Assembly (NCBI GenBank): GCA_903828145.1
Contig: CAIKKY010000029.1
Location: 1-64,000, forward strand
Reading direction: 5' to 3'
Source: an uncultured Hyphomicrobiales bacterium
GTDB taxonomy: Bacteria; Pseudomonadota; Alphaproteobacteria; Rhizobiales; Devosiaceae
Length of the DNA: 64,000 nt
Every line of letters starts with the position of its first letter. Within the stretch, counting starts at the first letter, position 1. Of this stretch, positions 42,362 through 52,393 are shown in pieces. The notes under the pieces were generated by a model. That model was given only the letters and a program-made list of their open reading frames with translations. It did not search any database and was not told the origin of the DNA. A program made the position numbers and the translations under genes.

Positions 42362-43430
42362 AAAACGCGCAGAGCCCAGCCGCCTGATGCTGGTGGTGAC
42401 CCCGATTGTGTCGGTGATCGCCACCATGCTCGTGGGCATTCTCGTGTTCGATGCGCTGGGGATCGACGGCGTGCGCGCGGTGGTTGATATTTTCCTCACC
42501 CCGCTGCTGGCCAGTTACAAGTGGCAGGACGTGGCGATGAAGGCCGCGCCGCTTATCATCATTGCGCTCGGGCTGTCGGTTGGTAACCGCGCCAATGTGT
42601 GGAACATCGGCGCCGAAGGCCAATATATCATCGGGGCGCTGGCGGCGGCTGGTGTGGGCATTGCCGCCGGTGGCGCGGGCGGTGGCATCATCATGCTGGC
42701 CATGGTGCTCGCCGGCATGGTGGGTGGCACGGCCTGGGCGGCGGTTCCGGCGGTGCTGAAGACCCGCTTCGCGGTCAATGAAATCCTCTCCAGCCTGATG
42801 CTGACCTATGTGGCGCTGCAGGTTCTGGGCTATCTCGTCGGCGGGCCGTGGAAAGACCCGAACGGGAAGAATTTCCCGGCAACGGCGCCGCTTCTGCCCG
42901 AGCAGAGTCTGCCGATCCTGTTCCCGGGCACAACGGTGCACCTTGGGGTTGCGGTGGCAATCGTGCTGCCGTTCATCTTCTGGCTCGTGATGTCGCGCTC
43001 GATTTTCGGCTACCAGATCCGGGTGGTTGGTGCGGCGCCGCACGCGGCGCGCCATGGCGGGTTTGATGCGAACCAGACGATCTGGCTGTCGATGCTGATT
43101 GGCGGGGGAATGGCGGGGCTTGCCGGCGCGCTGGAGTTCGCTGGCGCGCTCAAGACCATCAACCTCGGCTTTCCCTCGGGCTATGGCTTTACGGCGATCA
43201 TCGTGTCGTTCCTCGGGCGGTTGCACCCCATTGGCTGCCTGATTGCCGGTATCGTGCTGGCGGTGACCTATGTGGGCGGGCAGGTGGCCCAGACCACGGT
43301 GCATATCCCCAATGCGACGGCGGGTATTTTCCAGGCGCTGATGCTGTTCTTTATTCTGGCGAGCGACATTCTGGTGCGCTATCGCGTGCGGATTGTATCG
43401 GGCACGGCGCAGGCCGTTCGGGGGCAGTAA
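42345..43430 (+). CDS. Nucleoside-type ABC transporter permease 1
   Basis: A 361-residue BPD_transp_2 (YufP-like) permease with eight to ten hydrophobic segments. It begins with LMLVVTPIVSVIATMLVGILVF, then KAAPLIIIALGLSVGNRANVWNIGAEGQYIIGALAA, and has the FAVNEILSSLMLTYVALQVL motif region near the middle. It overlaps the ATPase gene by 17 bases and ends one base before permease 2. It likely imports purine nucleosides or bases with the BMP binding protein. Confidence 0.9.
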   Translation: MRIKLEKRAEPSRLMLVVTPIVSVIATMLVGILVFDALGIDGVRAVVDIFLTPLLASYKWQDVAMKAAPLIIIALGLSVGNRANVWNIGAEGQYIIGALAAAGVGIAAGGAGGGIIMLAMVLAGMVGGTAWAAVPAVLKTRFAVNEILSSLMLTYVALQVLGYLVGGPWKDPNGKNFPATAPLLPEQSLPILFPGTTVHLGVAVAIVLPFIFWLVMSRSIFGYQIRVVGAAPHAARHGGFDANQTIWLSMLIGGGMAGLAGALEFAGALKTINLGFPSGYGFTAIIVSFLGRLHPIGCLIAGIVLAVTYVGGQVAQTTVHIPNATAGIFQALMLFFILASDILVRYRVRIVSGTAQAVRGQ

Positions 43431-43431
43431 G

Positions 43432-44355
43432 ATGGATATCAATTTCATCATCGCCGCCATCATGACCGTGGTGGGCATTTCTACCCCGATCCTGCTGGCG
43501 GGCCTCGGTGAGCTGGTGGTCGAAAAGGCCGGTGTGCTCAATCTGGGTGTTGAGGGCATGATGCTGTTGGGCGCCATCGCCGGGTTTGCGGTGACGGTCT
43601 ACACCGGCAGCCCCTGGCTTGGCGTGGTGGGCGCGGGCGTTGCCGGTGCACTCGGCGGCATGTTCTTCGGGCTGTTCGTGCTCGGGCTCAATTCCAACCA
43701 GGTGGCGACCGGCCTCGCGCTTACGATTTTCGGCACGGGCCTCTCCTCGCTGATCGGCCTGAGCTTTGTGGGCCGGATCGTGGCGCCCTTCAGCTCGATC
43801 TTCCCGCCCGAACTGGCGCGTGATCCGCTGCTCAAGGTGATTTTCGGCTATTCGCCGATTGTCTATTTCGCGCTCATCATGGTCGCCGTCGTCGCTTGGT
43901 TCCTTAAATCCACCCGCGCGGGGCTGATCCTGCGCGCGGTGGGCGAAAACGACCTGTCGGCCCATTCCATCGGCTATTCGGTGGTGGGCGTGCGCTTTCT
44001 GGCCATTGCCTTTGGCGGGGCCATGGCGGGGATCGGCGGCGCGTATTTCTCGATGGTCATCACCCCGATGTGGGCTGAACGCATGACGGCGGGCCGCGGC
44101 TGGATCGCGCTGGCGCTCGTGGTGTTTGCCGGCTGGCGCTCGGGGCGCCTCGCCGTCGGGGCCTATTTCTTCGGGCTCCTGATGGCGCTCGAACTCTATG
44201 CGAAAGCGGCGGGGTTCTCGATCCTGCCGTCGCAGTTCTGGGCAGCCATGCCCTATCTCATGACCGTTGTGGTTCTCGCCTTGATCTCGATGAGAGACCG
44301 GGCTGGCTCCAACGCGCCGGCTTGCCTTGGCAGGCCTTTCATACCCGCCACCTAA
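43432..44355 (+). CDS. Nucleoside-type ABC transporter permease 2
   Basis: A 307-residue BPD_transp_2 permease (YufQ-like). It starts NFIIAAIMTVVGISTPILLAGLGELVVEKAGVLNLGVEGMML, which is the family N-terminus, and has the NQVATGLALTIFGTGLSSLIG segment in the middle and GRGWIALALVVFAGWRSGRLAVGAYFFGLL near the end. It lies one base after permease 1 and 26 bases before the binding protein gene. Confidence 0.9.
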   Translation: MDINFIIAAIMTVVGISTPILLAGLGELVVEKAGVLNLGVEGMMLLGAIAGFAVTVYTGSPWLGVVGAGVAGALGGMFFGLFVLGLNSNQVATGLALTIFGTGLSSLIGLSFVGRIVAPFSSIFPPELARDPLLKVIFGYSPIVYFALIMVAVVAWFLKSTRAGLILRAVGENDLSAHSIGYSVVGVRFLAIAFGGAMAGIGGAYFSMVITPMWAERMTAGRGWIALALVVFAGWRSGRLAVGAYFFGLLMALELYAKAAGFSILPSQFWAAMPYLMTVVVLALISMRDRAGSNAPACLGRPFIPAT

Positions 44356-44381
44356 GAAACGCCGTAACAGGGAGCATTTCC

Positions 44382-45467
44382 ATGGCAATTCTCAATCGTC
44401 GTAACTTCATTCAGGCAGCCGGCGCCGCCGCCGCTGCCCTGCCGCTCGTCGGCAGCAAGGCTTTTGGCGCTGAAAAGGTGAAGGTTGGCTTCATCTTCCT
44501 CGGCCCCATCGGTGACTATGGCTGGACCTGGGCTCACAACAAGGGCCGCGAGCAGGTTGTTGCCGAACTCGGTGACCAGGTTGAAGCCGTTTATGTCGAA
44601 AACGTGCCGGAAGACGCGTCTGCCGTGCCGCTGATCCGCGATCTCGCGAACCAGGGCTGCAAGCTCATCTTCACGACCTCCTATGGCTACATGGACCAGA
44701 CCCTGCAGGTCGCGTCCGAGTTCCCGGATGTGAAGTTCGAGCATTGCACGGGCTTCAAGCGGGCTGACAATGTGTCGACCTACAACTCGAAGTTCCACGA
44801 AGGCCGCGCCGTTCTCGGCACGATCTCGGGCATGATGTCGAAGACCGGCACGCTCGGCTACCTCGGCTCGTTCAAGGTGCCGGAAGTCGTGCTCGGCGTG
44901 AACGCTTATGCGCTGTCGGCGCAGAAGAAGAACCCGGACGCCAAGGTCAAGCTCGTCATGATCGACAGCTGGTTCGATCCGCCGAAGGAAGCTGCTGCGA
45001 CCGAAACGCTGGTGAACCTTGGCTGTGACATCGTCACGACCCACACCGACAGCCCGGCCGCGCTGCAGATCCTCGAGCAGAAGGGCCTCCATGGCTTTGG
45101 CCAGGGCGCTGACATGTCGAGCTTTGCGCCGAACGCGCATCTCACCGCCATCGAAGACATCTGGGGCCCGTACTATGTTGAACGCGTCAAGGCGCTGCTC
45201 GATGGTTCGTGGGCTTCGTCCGACACGTGGGATGGCATGACGGAAGGCACCGTCATCATCTCGCCCTATAACAAGGACGTGCCGGCTGATGTTGCCGCCG
45301 AAGCCGACAAGATCCAGGCTGGCTACAAGGACGGGACTTTCGACATCTTTACCGGCCCGATCTACGACACCGAAGGCACGCTGCGCGTGAAAGAGGGTGA
45401 AGTCATGTCGCTCGGCGATCTCGCCGTGATCGACTGGTTCGTCAAGGGCGTCGAGAGCGCCAGCTAA
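44382..45467 (+). CDS. BMP family ABC transporter substrate-binding protein
   Basis: A 361-residue basic-membrane-protein (PnrA/BMP) type periplasmic binding protein, usually for purine nucleosides. The N-terminus, LNRRNFIQAAGAAAAALPLVGSKAFGA, is a twin-arginine-like signal, and the mature part begins EKVKVGFIFLGPIGDYGWTW. It is the last gene of the transporter, followed by a strong terminator. In the context of xdhABC and PuuD it probably binds guanosine, xanthine or urate-related compounds; the specificity is inferred. Confidence 0.9.
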   Translation: MAILNRRNFIQAAGAAAAALPLVGSKAFGAEKVKVGFIFLGPIGDYGWTWAHNKGREQVVAELGDQVEAVYVENVPEDASAVPLIRDLANQGCKLIFTTSYGYMDQTLQVASEFPDVKFEHCTGFKRADNVSTYNSKFHEGRAVLGTISGMMSKTGTLGYLGSFKVPEVVLGVNAYALSAQKKNPDAKVKLVMIDSWFDPPKEAAATETLVNLGCDIVTTHTDSPAALQILEQKGLHGFGQGADMSSFAPNAHLTAIEDIWGPYYVERVKALLDGSWASSDTWDGMTEGTVIISPYNKDVPADVAAEADKIQAGYKDGTFDIFTGPIYDTEGTLRVKEGEVMSLGDLAVIDWFVKGVESAS

Positions 45468-45485
45468 GCCAATTGGCTTGAGAGG

Positions 45486-45516
45486 GGGCGAGTCCAGCCG
45501 GACTCGCCCTTTTTTT
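45486..45516 (+). terminator. Intrinsic terminator after the BMP gene
   Basis: GGGCGAGTCC and GGACTCGCCC form a perfect ten-base stem with an AGCC loop and are followed by seven T residues, 18 bases after the stop. Confidence 0.9.
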
Positions 45517-45539
45517 GTGACGATGTGAAGGAGTTTTCG

Positions 45540-46760
45540 ATGCCGGATTACGCGATCTTTTATGAGTGGCTCACGTTTGCGGCGCGTTGGACGCATGTGA
45601 TCACCGCGGTCGCGTGGATCGGATCGAGCTTTTACTTCATTGCGCTTGACCTGGGGCTGCGCAAGACCCCGAGCCTGCCTCCGCTCGCCCATGGCGAGGA
45701 ATGGCAGGTGCATGGCGGCGGTTTCTACCACGTTCAGAAATATCTCGTGGCGCCGGAATTTTTGCCCGAGCACCTCACCTGGTTCAAATGGGAAAGCTAT
45801 TCGACCTGGCTGTCGGGCTTTGTGCTGTTGTGCCTCGTGTATTACGCGGGCGCGGACCTGTTTCTCATTGATCGCAACGTGCTCGACGTGCCGGTCTGGG
45901 GCGCGATCCTGATTTCCATGGGGTCCATCGGGCTCGGCTGGGTTGTTTACGATACGCTGTGCAAATCGCCGCTCGGGAAATCAACCTATGGCCTGATGGG
46001 GCTCCTGTTCGTGGTGCTCGTCGCCATGGCCTATGCCTATACGCATCTGTTCACCGGCCGCGCCGCCATGCTGCATATGGGCGTGTTCACCGCCACCATC
46101 ATGAGCGCCAATGTGTTCATGATCATCATCCCCAACCAGAAGATCGTGGTGGCGGATCTGAAGGCGGGCCGGGTGCCGGACGCGAAATATGGCAAGATCG
46201 CCAAGCAGCGCAGCCTGCATAATAACTATCTGACGCTGCCCGTTATCTTCTTCATGCTGTCGAGCCACTACCCGCTCGCCTTTGCGACCGAATGGAACTG
46301 GCTGATTGCGGGCCTGATCTTCCTCGAAGGCGTCGTGATCCGGCACTATTTCAACACGCGCCACGCGCGTAAGGGCAACCCGAGCTGGACCTGGGCCGTG
46401 GCGATTGCGATTTTCCTCGTCATCGCGTGGCTGTCCTCTGGCCCGAAACTGCCGGGCAGTGCGGCGAGCGTCGCGTCGGTGGCGGGTGAGAAGTTCATGC
46501 AGGCCGAGCATTTTTCCGCGGCCGCTGATGTGGTGATGGCCCGCTGTTCGATGTGCCATGCCGCTGAACCGGCGTGGGAAGGGCTCCATGAGGCGCCCAA
46601 GAACGTCATCCTCGATACGCCGGAAGCGGTGGCCAACCATGCCCATGATGTGGCCATGCAGGCCGGTTACGCCCATGCCATGCCGCCCGGCAATGTGACC
46701 GAGATTACGCCTGAAGAGCGGGCCCTGCTGGTGCAATGGTTCCGCGAGGGGAGTTCATGA
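45540..46760 (+). CDS. puuD: Membrane-bound urate hydroxylase PuuD with cytochrome c domain
   Basis: A 406-residue membrane urate oxidase. About eight membrane segments (residues 10-310) include HVITAVAWIGSSFYFIALDLGL and VHGGGFYHVQKYLVAPEFLPEHLTWFKWESYSTWLSGF. A C-terminal cytochrome c domain has the haem motif CSMCH (about 340-344). It oxidises urate to 5-hydroxyisourate and hands electrons to the respiratory chain, so no H2O2 is made, unlike soluble uricase. ATG 45540 follows AAGGAGTTTTCG. The stop overlaps the start of guaD. Confidence 0.93.
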   Translation: MPDYAIFYEWLTFAARWTHVITAVAWIGSSFYFIALDLGLRKTPSLPPLAHGEEWQVHGGGFYHVQKYLVAPEFLPEHLTWFKWESYSTWLSGFVLLCLVYYAGADLFLIDRNVLDVPVWGAILISMGSIGLGWVVYDTLCKSPLGKSTYGLMGLLFVVLVAMAYAYTHLFTGRAAMLHMGVFTATIMSANVFMIIIPNQKIVVADLKAGRVPDAKYGKIAKQRSLHNNYLTLPVIFFMLSSHYPLAFATEWNWLIAGLIFLEGVVIRHYFNTRHARKGNPSWTWAVAIAIFLVIAWLSSGPKLPGSAASVASVAGEKFMQAEHFSAAADVVMARCSMCHAAEPAWEGLHEAPKNVILDTPEAVANHAHDVAMQAGYAHAMPPGNVTEITPEERALLVQWFREGSS

Positions 46761-48058
46761 CCACCACCATCCTTCGGGGCCGGGTGCTGAGTTTCATCGA
46801 GGAGCCCCAGGCGCGCGACGATACGGGCGCTTTCGTGTTCATCGAGGATGGCGCGGTCGAGATCGAGGCGGGCCGGGTGGTGCGCGTCGGTGCCTATCGG
46901 CCCGTCGCGGGTGCCGTGGTGAAGGATCATTCGGGCAAGCTCATTCTGCCCGGCTTCATCGATACCCACATTCACTTCCCGCAGATGCAGGTGATCGGCG
47001 CCTATGCGGCGGCGCTGCTCGAATGGCTCAACACCTATACCTTTGTTGAGGAACAGCGTTTTGCCGATAGCGGGCACGCGACCCGCATTGCCAGTCGGTT
47101 TTTCGATGAGCTGATCCGGCACGGCACCACCACGGCGGCGGCCTATTGTTCGGTGCACCCGCAATCGGTCGATGCGTTTTTCACCGAGGCCGAAAAGCGC
47201 GACATGCTGATGGTGGCGGGCAAGGTGATGATGGATCGCAATGCGCCCGCAGCGCTGCTTGATACGGCCCAGAGCGGCTATGATGACTCAAAGGCCCTGA
47301 TCGGCCGGTGGCATGGCAAGGGCAGGGCGCATTATGCCATTACCCCGCGCTTTGCCATTACCTCGACACCGGCCCAGATGGAGGCCGCCGAGACGCTGAA
47401 GCGTGAGTTTCCGGACCTGCATGTGCAGACGCATGTCTCAGAAAATCTGGCCGAAATTGCCTATGCCAACGCGCTGTATCCCAACTATGGGGATTATGTG
47501 GGCATTTATGAAAAGTACCATCTCCTCGGCCCCAAGACGTTGTTGGGCCACGCCATCCACCTGAGCGAGCGTGAAACCGACGTTCTGGCCGAAACGGGCA
47601 GTATTGCGGTGTTCTGCCCGACGTCGAACCTGTTCATCGGCTCGGGCCTGTTCGATTACGACCGGCTGCATGCGCGCGGCGTGCGCATTGCAACGGCGAC
47701 CGATGTTGGCGGGGGGAGTTCATACTCCATGCTGCGCACCATGGACGAGGGCTACAAGGTGATGCAGTTGCGCGGCCAGCGGCTGATGCCGTTTCGCTCG
47801 TTCTATCACCTGACGCTCGGCAATGCGCGGGCTCTGGGACTTGAGGATCGTATCGGGCGGATCGCGCCCGGGTATGACGCCGATATTGTCGTGCTGGATT
47901 CCCGCGCCACGCCGCAGATGCGGCTGCGGATGGAAACGGTCGACAGCCTTGAACAGGAACTCTTCCTGCTCCAGACCTGCGGGGACGACCGGGCGGTGGT
48001 CGAAACCTATGTGCGCGGCGAACCGCTGAAATCTGGTCTTGCCGAACAGGCGGCCTGA
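46757..48058 (+). CDS. guaD: Guanine deaminase
   Basis: A 433-residue amidohydrolase that converts guanine to xanthine (EC 3.5.4.3). The metal motif is GFIDTHIHFPQMQ (about 73-85). Others are EWLNTYTFVEEQRF, HVSENLAEI, LLGHAIHLSERE and the late ATDVGGGSSYSMLRTMDEG with the metal-site aspartate. It overlaps puuD by four bases, so guanine deamination and urate oxidation are one unit. The xanthine is the substrate of XdhABC encoded upstream. Confidence 0.94.
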   Translation: MTTTILRGRVLSFIEEPQARDDTGAFVFIEDGAVEIEAGRVVRVGAYRPVAGAVVKDHSGKLILPGFIDTHIHFPQMQVIGAYAAALLEWLNTYTFVEEQRFADSGHATRIASRFFDELIRHGTTTAAAYCSVHPQSVDAFFTEAEKRDMLMVAGKVMMDRNAPAALLDTAQSGYDDSKALIGRWHGKGRAHYAITPRFAITSTPAQMEAAETLKREFPDLHVQTHVSENLAEIAYANALYPNYGDYVGIYEKYHLLGPKTLLGHAIHLSERETDVLAETGSIAVFCPTSNLFIGSGLFDYDRLHARGVRIATATDVGGGSSYSMLRTMDEGYKVMQLRGQRLMPFRSFYHLTLGNARALGLEDRIGRIAPGYDADIVVLDSRATPQMRLRMETVDSLEQELFLLQTCGDDRAVVETYVRGEPLKSGLAEQAA

Positions 48059-48127
48059 GGGATAATCCCGACATAAGTCCTGGCGATGCGCGGCATTGGT
48101 CGCACCGCCCCACACGGGAGCATGACA

Positions 48128-50263
48128 ATGGCACATTACGTAACGAAGGCCGGGCTTCAGGTGGATGCGCGTCTTGCGGCGTTCATCGAAACCGAAGCGC
48201 TTGTGGGCACCGGGATTGCCGCTGAGGCCTATTGGACCGGCGTCAGCGGGCTTGTCGCCCGCCTGATGCCGAAGAACCGCGCGCTGCTTGCGACGCGCGA
48301 TGTGTTGCAGGCCAAAATTGACGCCTGGCACCGGGGCAATGGCCCGGTCGCGCACGATCCCAAGGGCTATGAGGCTTTTCTGAGGGATATCGGCTATCTC
48401 GTGGCCGAGCCGGGTGACTTCCAGATTGAGACCGAGGGGCTCGATCCGGAAATCTCGAGTGTCTGCGGCCCGCAGCTTGTCGTGCCGGTGTCGAATGCAC
48501 GCTACGCGCTCAATGCGGCCAACGCGCGGTGGGGCAGCCTCTATGACGCGCTTTACGGCACCGACGCGCTCGAGCGCACGGGCGCGCTGGCGCTGGGCAA
48601 GGCCTATAATCCGGCACGCGGCGCGGCCGTGGTCGCGCGGGCGGCCGAATTTCTTGATGAAGCCTTCCCGCTCCTCAAGGGCCACCATGCCGAGGTGACG
48701 GCCTATCGGATCGTCGACAACCAGCTGCACATCGATACAAAGTCCGGGCCGACCACGCTCAAGGACAAGGCGCAGTTTGTCGGCTACAGCGGCGCCAATG
48801 TGCTGCTCCGGCACCATGGCCTTCATGCTGAACTGGTGATCGACCCGACCCATATGATCGGCAAGGATCATCCGGCGGGGCTCGCCGATGTGATCGTCGA
48901 AGCGGCGATGAGCACCATTCAGGATTGCGAGGATTCCGTCGCGGCAGTGGATGCCGAAGACAAGATCGGGGTCTATCGCAACTGGCTTGGGTTGATGACC
49001 GGTGCGCTCGAAGATACGTTCGAAAAAGGCGGCAAGCTGCTGACCCGCCGGATGAATCCGGATCGGACCTATACCGGTGTTGATGGCCAGCCGCTGGTGC
49101 TGAAAGGGCGGTCGCTGCTGCTCGTGCGCAATGTCGGGCACCTGATGACCAGCACAGCGATTCTCGATGCCGAAGGCCTGCCCATTGGCGAAGGCCTGAT
49201 GGATGCCTGCGTGAGCGTGCTCTGTGCGCTGCACGACACACTCAATTCGCGCCATGGCTCAATCTATATCGTGAAGCCCAAAATGCATGGGCCGGACGAA
49301 GTGGCCTTTGCCTGCGAGATTTTCGCGGGCGTCGAAGCCATGCTCGGGCTCAAGCCCAACACGATCAAGATCGGGATCATGGATGAGGAGCGCCGGACAT
49401 CGGCCAACCTCAAGGCCGCGATCCATGCAGCGCGGGCACGCGTGTTCTTCATCAACACGGGCTTTCTCGACCGCACGGGCGATGAAATCCATACCTCGAT
49501 GCAGGCCGGGCCGGTGCTGCGCAAGGACGACGTGAAGTCCGAGCGCTGGATTCAGGCCTATGAGGATCGCAATGTGCTGATCGGGCTTGAGACCGGCTTT
49601 TCGGGCAAGGCGCAGATCGGCAAGGGCATGTGGGCCCGGCCCGACGATATGGCCGCCATGATGCAGGCCAAGATCGGCCACCCCAATGCCGGGGCGAATA
49701 CGGCCTGGGTGCCGTCACCGACCGCGGCCATTCTGCATGCACTGCACTACCACCAGGTCGATGTGTTCGCCGCGCAGAAGCGCCGCCACAACCAGGAAAC
49801 GCCGGGCCTCGACGCGCTGTTTTCGATGCCGGTTCTGAAGCCGGAAACCCTCAGCCGCGATGAAATCCAGCGCGAACTCGACAATAACGCGCAGGGCATT
49901 CTCGGCTATGTCGTGCGCTGGGTCGATCAGGGCGTGGGCTGTTCCAAGGTGCCGGACATCAACAATGTCGGGCTGATGGAAGACCGCGCAACCTGCCGGA
50001 TTTCGGCGCAGGCCGTCGCCAACTGGCTGACCCATGGCGTGGTGTCGCTGGCCGACGTGCGGGCGAGCTTCGAACGCATGGCGGGCGTGGTGGACGGCCA
50101 GAACGCGGGCGACCCGCTGTACCAGACAATGAGCGGCCGCTTCGATGAGTCTGAAGCCTTCAAGGCGGCGCTGGCGCTGGCCGTTGAGGGCGCCACCCAG
50201 CCCTCGGGCTATACCGAGCCCATCCTCCATGCGGCCCGCGCGCGGGTGAAGGCGAACGCGTAG
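48128..50263 (+). CDS. glcB: Malate synthase G
   Basis: A 711-residue enzyme that condenses glyoxylate and acetyl-CoA to malate (EC 2.3.3.9). Sequence hallmarks are [67 protein letters not shown] and [16 protein letters not shown]. Length matches GlcB (about 720). ATG 48128 is spaced correctly from GGGAG, whereas ATG 48122 is too close. It follows guaD by 69 bases and can take up glyoxylate released by AllA. Confidence 0.95.
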   Translation: MAHYVTKAGLQVDARLAAFIETEALVGTGIAAEAYWTGVSGLVARLMPKNRALLATRDVLQAKIDAWHRGNGPVAHDPKGYEAFLRDIGYLVAEPGDFQIETEGLDPEISSVCGPQLVVPVSNARYALNAANARWGSLYDALYGTDALERTGALALGKAYNPARGAAVVARAAEFLDEAFPLLKGHHAEVTAYRIVDNQLHIDTKSGPTTLKDKAQFVGYSGANVLLRHHGLHAELVIDPTHMIGKDHPAGLADVIVEAAMSTIQDCEDSVAAVDAEDKIGVYRNWLGLMTGALEDTFEKGGKLLTRRMNPDRTYTGVDGQPLVLKGRSLLLVRNVGHLMTSTAILDAEGLPIGEGLMDACVSVLCALHDTLNSRHGSIYIVKPKMHGPDEVAFACEIFAGVEAMLGLKPNTIKIGIMDEERRTSANLKAAIHAARARVFFINTGFLDRTGDEIHTSMQAGPVLRKDDVKSERWIQAYEDRNVLIGLETGFSGKAQIGKGMWARPDDMAAMMQAKIGHPNAGANTAWVPSPTAAILHALHYHQVDVFAAQKRRHNQETPGLDALFSMPVLKPETLSRDEIQRELDNNAQGILGYVVRWVDQGVGCSKVPDINNVGLMEDRATCRISAQAVANWLTHGVVSLADVRASFERMAGVVDGQNAGDPLYQTMSGRFDESEAFKAALALAVEGATQPSGYTEPILHAARARVKANA

Positions 50264-50289
50264 CCCGATAGTCGGCTTATGCGGCACAA

Positions 50290-50346
50290 GGAAACCACGA
50301 CGATCTCTCCTCGTTGAGACCGCGAGGCCCGGAAACGGGCCCCGCG
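50290..50346 (+). promoter_or_regulatory. Near-consensus EcfG promoter and hairpin before the secreted protein gene
   Basis: GGAAA at 50290-50294 followed after 17 bases by CGTT (50312-50315) is one base off the EcfG pattern. Just after it, CGCGAGGCCCG-GAAA-CGGGCCCCGCG (50321-50346) forms a tetraloop hairpin with one mismatch in the 5' leader. Confidence 0.35.
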
Positions 50347-50372
50347 TTCAACAAAGACCAACGGAGACGTCC

Positions 50373-50744
50373 ATGAAGCTCTCGATCTTTTCAGCTCTGC
50401 CTCTCGTAATCGCGGCAGGGATTGCCCCGGCGCTGGCGCAGGATGTACCGGCCGTCGACCTGCCGGAAACGCCCGTGGTGATGAATGGCATCACCGTGTC
50501 GGACCATGACTATCCCTATGTGAAGGCTCGGTGTGAGGAACTCTATCGGGTCTCGCTCGATGACCAGTCGGGCGCCGAAACCACGAAGACGGCCGACGAA
50601 TCCAGTGGCGGTGACGACCAGATGGCCCCTGCCGGTGGCGACACAGAAAACCCGCAGGTCGTGGACGAGGCCCTGACCACCTTCGATCTCAGCACGCTGA
50701 CGCTCGAACTCTGTCAGGCTGCGGGGCTCGTTGATAAGCCCTAA
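50373..50744 (+). CDS. Secreted hypothetical protein, 123 residues
   Basis: A small exported protein. The signal peptide is MKLSIFSALPLVIAAGIAPALA, cut after ALA, and the mature protein begins QDVPAVDLPETPVVMNGITV. It holds two cysteines, in KARCEELYRV and LELCQAAGL, that could form one disulfide, around an acidic low-complexity linker (ETTKTADESSGGDDQM). ATG 50373 follows AACGGAGACGTCC. I do not recognise a family. It converges with the CocE gene, overlapping four bases at the ends. Confidence 0.75.
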   Translation: MKLSIFSALPLVIAAGIAPALAQDVPAVDLPETPVVMNGITVSDHDYPYVKARCEELYRVSLDDQSGAETTKTADESSGGDDQMAPAGGDTENPQVVDEALTTFDLSTLTLELCQAAGLVDKP

Positions 50745-52393
50745 GTGATGGCGCTCTCGGTCGGTAGATCGACCATCGGCAGATGCACCGCGCTCGGCCG
50801 GTTCGGATCGTGGAAAATCTCGATCCGGGCCGGTTTGAGCGTTGTTGCATCGCCCAGCGCCTCGCTGGTGCCGGTATTGCGCGCAAAGCGCGGATGGGCG
50901 CCCGAGGCAATGAGCACGCGCAGGCGATGGCCGACTTTGAAGCTGTGGCCGGTGTGATGCAGCCTGAGCCGGACCTGCCACACGCCATCGGCATCCCTGT
51001 CAGTCTTTGCCGTCAGGCGCTGGTAGCCATCGGTGATATTGATGGACTGGCCGGAGGGTGCAACGTCGCAGAGTCGTACGAAGAGATCGGCGGTTTCAAG
51101 ATCGGCGCGCATGAAGACGATCGCCGTGGGCTGGCCAACCAACGTCACCTCCTCCAGCAATGGCACCGAGGTGTAGCTCAGCACATCCTTGCGGGCTTCA
51201 AGTTCGGCCTGATCCACCGGCCCCGCTCCCGAAAACGCGAACATGGCGCCGCCGATGGCGGGCGTCGGGTCGGCGGGATTATAGCGATATGTGTCGGGTG
51301 GCGTGGTGCGCACCGGTCGTTGCGACAGCACCGAATCGGGGTGGAGATACCAGAGCGCCAATTCGCGCCTCGGCGGGGGAAAGCTGTCAAAACTGTACCA
51401 GTGCTCGCGGCCCGAGACGTGGAGCAGCACGGGCTTTAGCCGCAAGGGTCTGGTGCCGAGCAGATAATGGTCCATCCACTCGAAGGTCTGGCGCACGCTT
51501 TCGCGTTGCAGGTCCGAGCTGACATGGAACCACGGCCCGATGGTGAGATGGGGCGTATGGCCTGCGGCGCGCATGGACTGATAGTCGCGGATGAGCTGAT
51601 CGAGCATGAAATCATACCAGCCCGAAGTGAAACTGTTGGGCGGCGTCGCGGCGCTGATGCGCACGGTGTGATCGAGCGGGGCCCAGAATCCCTCATTGTC
51701 GACCGCATTATCGAGCCACTTGTTCCAGAACGGCACCTTGTGGCCGATGGCGCGCTGATCGGCATTGGAGAGCGGCAGGGTCATGGTGGCGCGTAAGGTG
51801 GCCCGTTCGATGCCGCCGGACATCATGCGGCGGGCCGTGCCCAGCACATCGCCGCGCAGACCCTCGACGGTTTGCAGCCAGCTCAGCCAGAGCCCCAGCG
51901 CGAACCCGCCGCCGGGAAAAACCACCGAGCGGAATTCGGCGCTGGTCACCTTGGTCGCCATGGCGGCGCCGGGGGGCAGGGAATCGGAAATCGCCCATTG
52001 GGCATAGCCGAGATAGGAGGGGCCGGTGGTGCCGAGCCGGCCATCGAACCAGGGCTGCGCCTTGATCCAGGCGAGCGTGGCGAGCCCATCGTCGCGCTCA
52101 TGGGTGAGCGGGTCGAACTCGCCGTCCGACCGATCCGTACCGCGACAGGCCTGCAACACGAAAATATAGCCGCGCTCGGCGAACAGCTCGGCAATGCGCG
52201 AAAAGCCCGAAAGCCCATAGGGCTCGCGCATGAGCAGGGTAGGGTGCGGGCCCTTGGCCCGGGGCTCGAACACTTCGGTGGCGAGCGTTGCCCCATCGGC
52301 CATGGCGACGCGAATACCCCGGTGCCGCCGCACGCCGGATTGGGCGGGCGAGAGATTATAGAGTCGCGCCAGAAACAGGCTGGCGAGGCTCAT
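50741..52393 (-). CDS. CocE/NonD family hydrolase (X-Pro dipeptidyl-peptidase type)
   Basis: A 550-residue serine hydrolase. The alpha/beta-hydrolase domain has YIFVLQACRGTDRSDGEFDPL and the nucleophile motif GPSYLGYAQWAI (about residues 120-131, Ser at about 122). A C-terminal jelly-roll domain starts at about 330 (DLFVRLCDVAPSGQSINITDGYQRL). Members act on acyl esters, cocaine-like esters or amino-acid esters, and peptidase members are known; substrate is unknown. No signal peptide. It overlaps the adenine deaminase stop by four bases, so both share a transcript. Confidence 0.85.
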   Translation of the reverse strand: MSLASLFLARLYNLSPAQSGVRRHRGIRVAMADGATLATEVFEPRAKGPHPTLLMREPYGLSGFSRIAELFAERGYIFVLQACRGTDRSDGEFDPLTHERDDGLATLAWIKAQPWFDGRLGTTGPSYLGYAQWAISDSLPPGAAMATKVTSAEFRSVVFPGGGFALGLWLSWLQTVEGLRGDVLGTARRMMSGGIERATLRATMTLPLSNADQRAIGHKVPFWNKWLDNAVDNEGFWAPLDHTVRISAATPPNSFTSGWYDFMLDQLIRDYQSMRAAGHTPHLTIGPWFHVSSDLQRESVRQTFEWMDHYLLGTRPLRLKPVLLHVSGREHWYSFDSFPPPRRELALWYLHPDSVLSQRPVRTTPPDTYRYNPADPTPAIGGAMFAFSGAGPVDQAELEARKDVLSYTSVPLLEEVTLVGQPTAIVFMRADLETADLFVRLCDVAPSGQSINITDGYQRLTAKTDRDADGVWQVRLRLHHTGHSFKVGHRLRVLIASGAHPRFARNTGTSEALGDATTLKPARIEIFHDPNRPSAVHLPMVDLPTESAIT

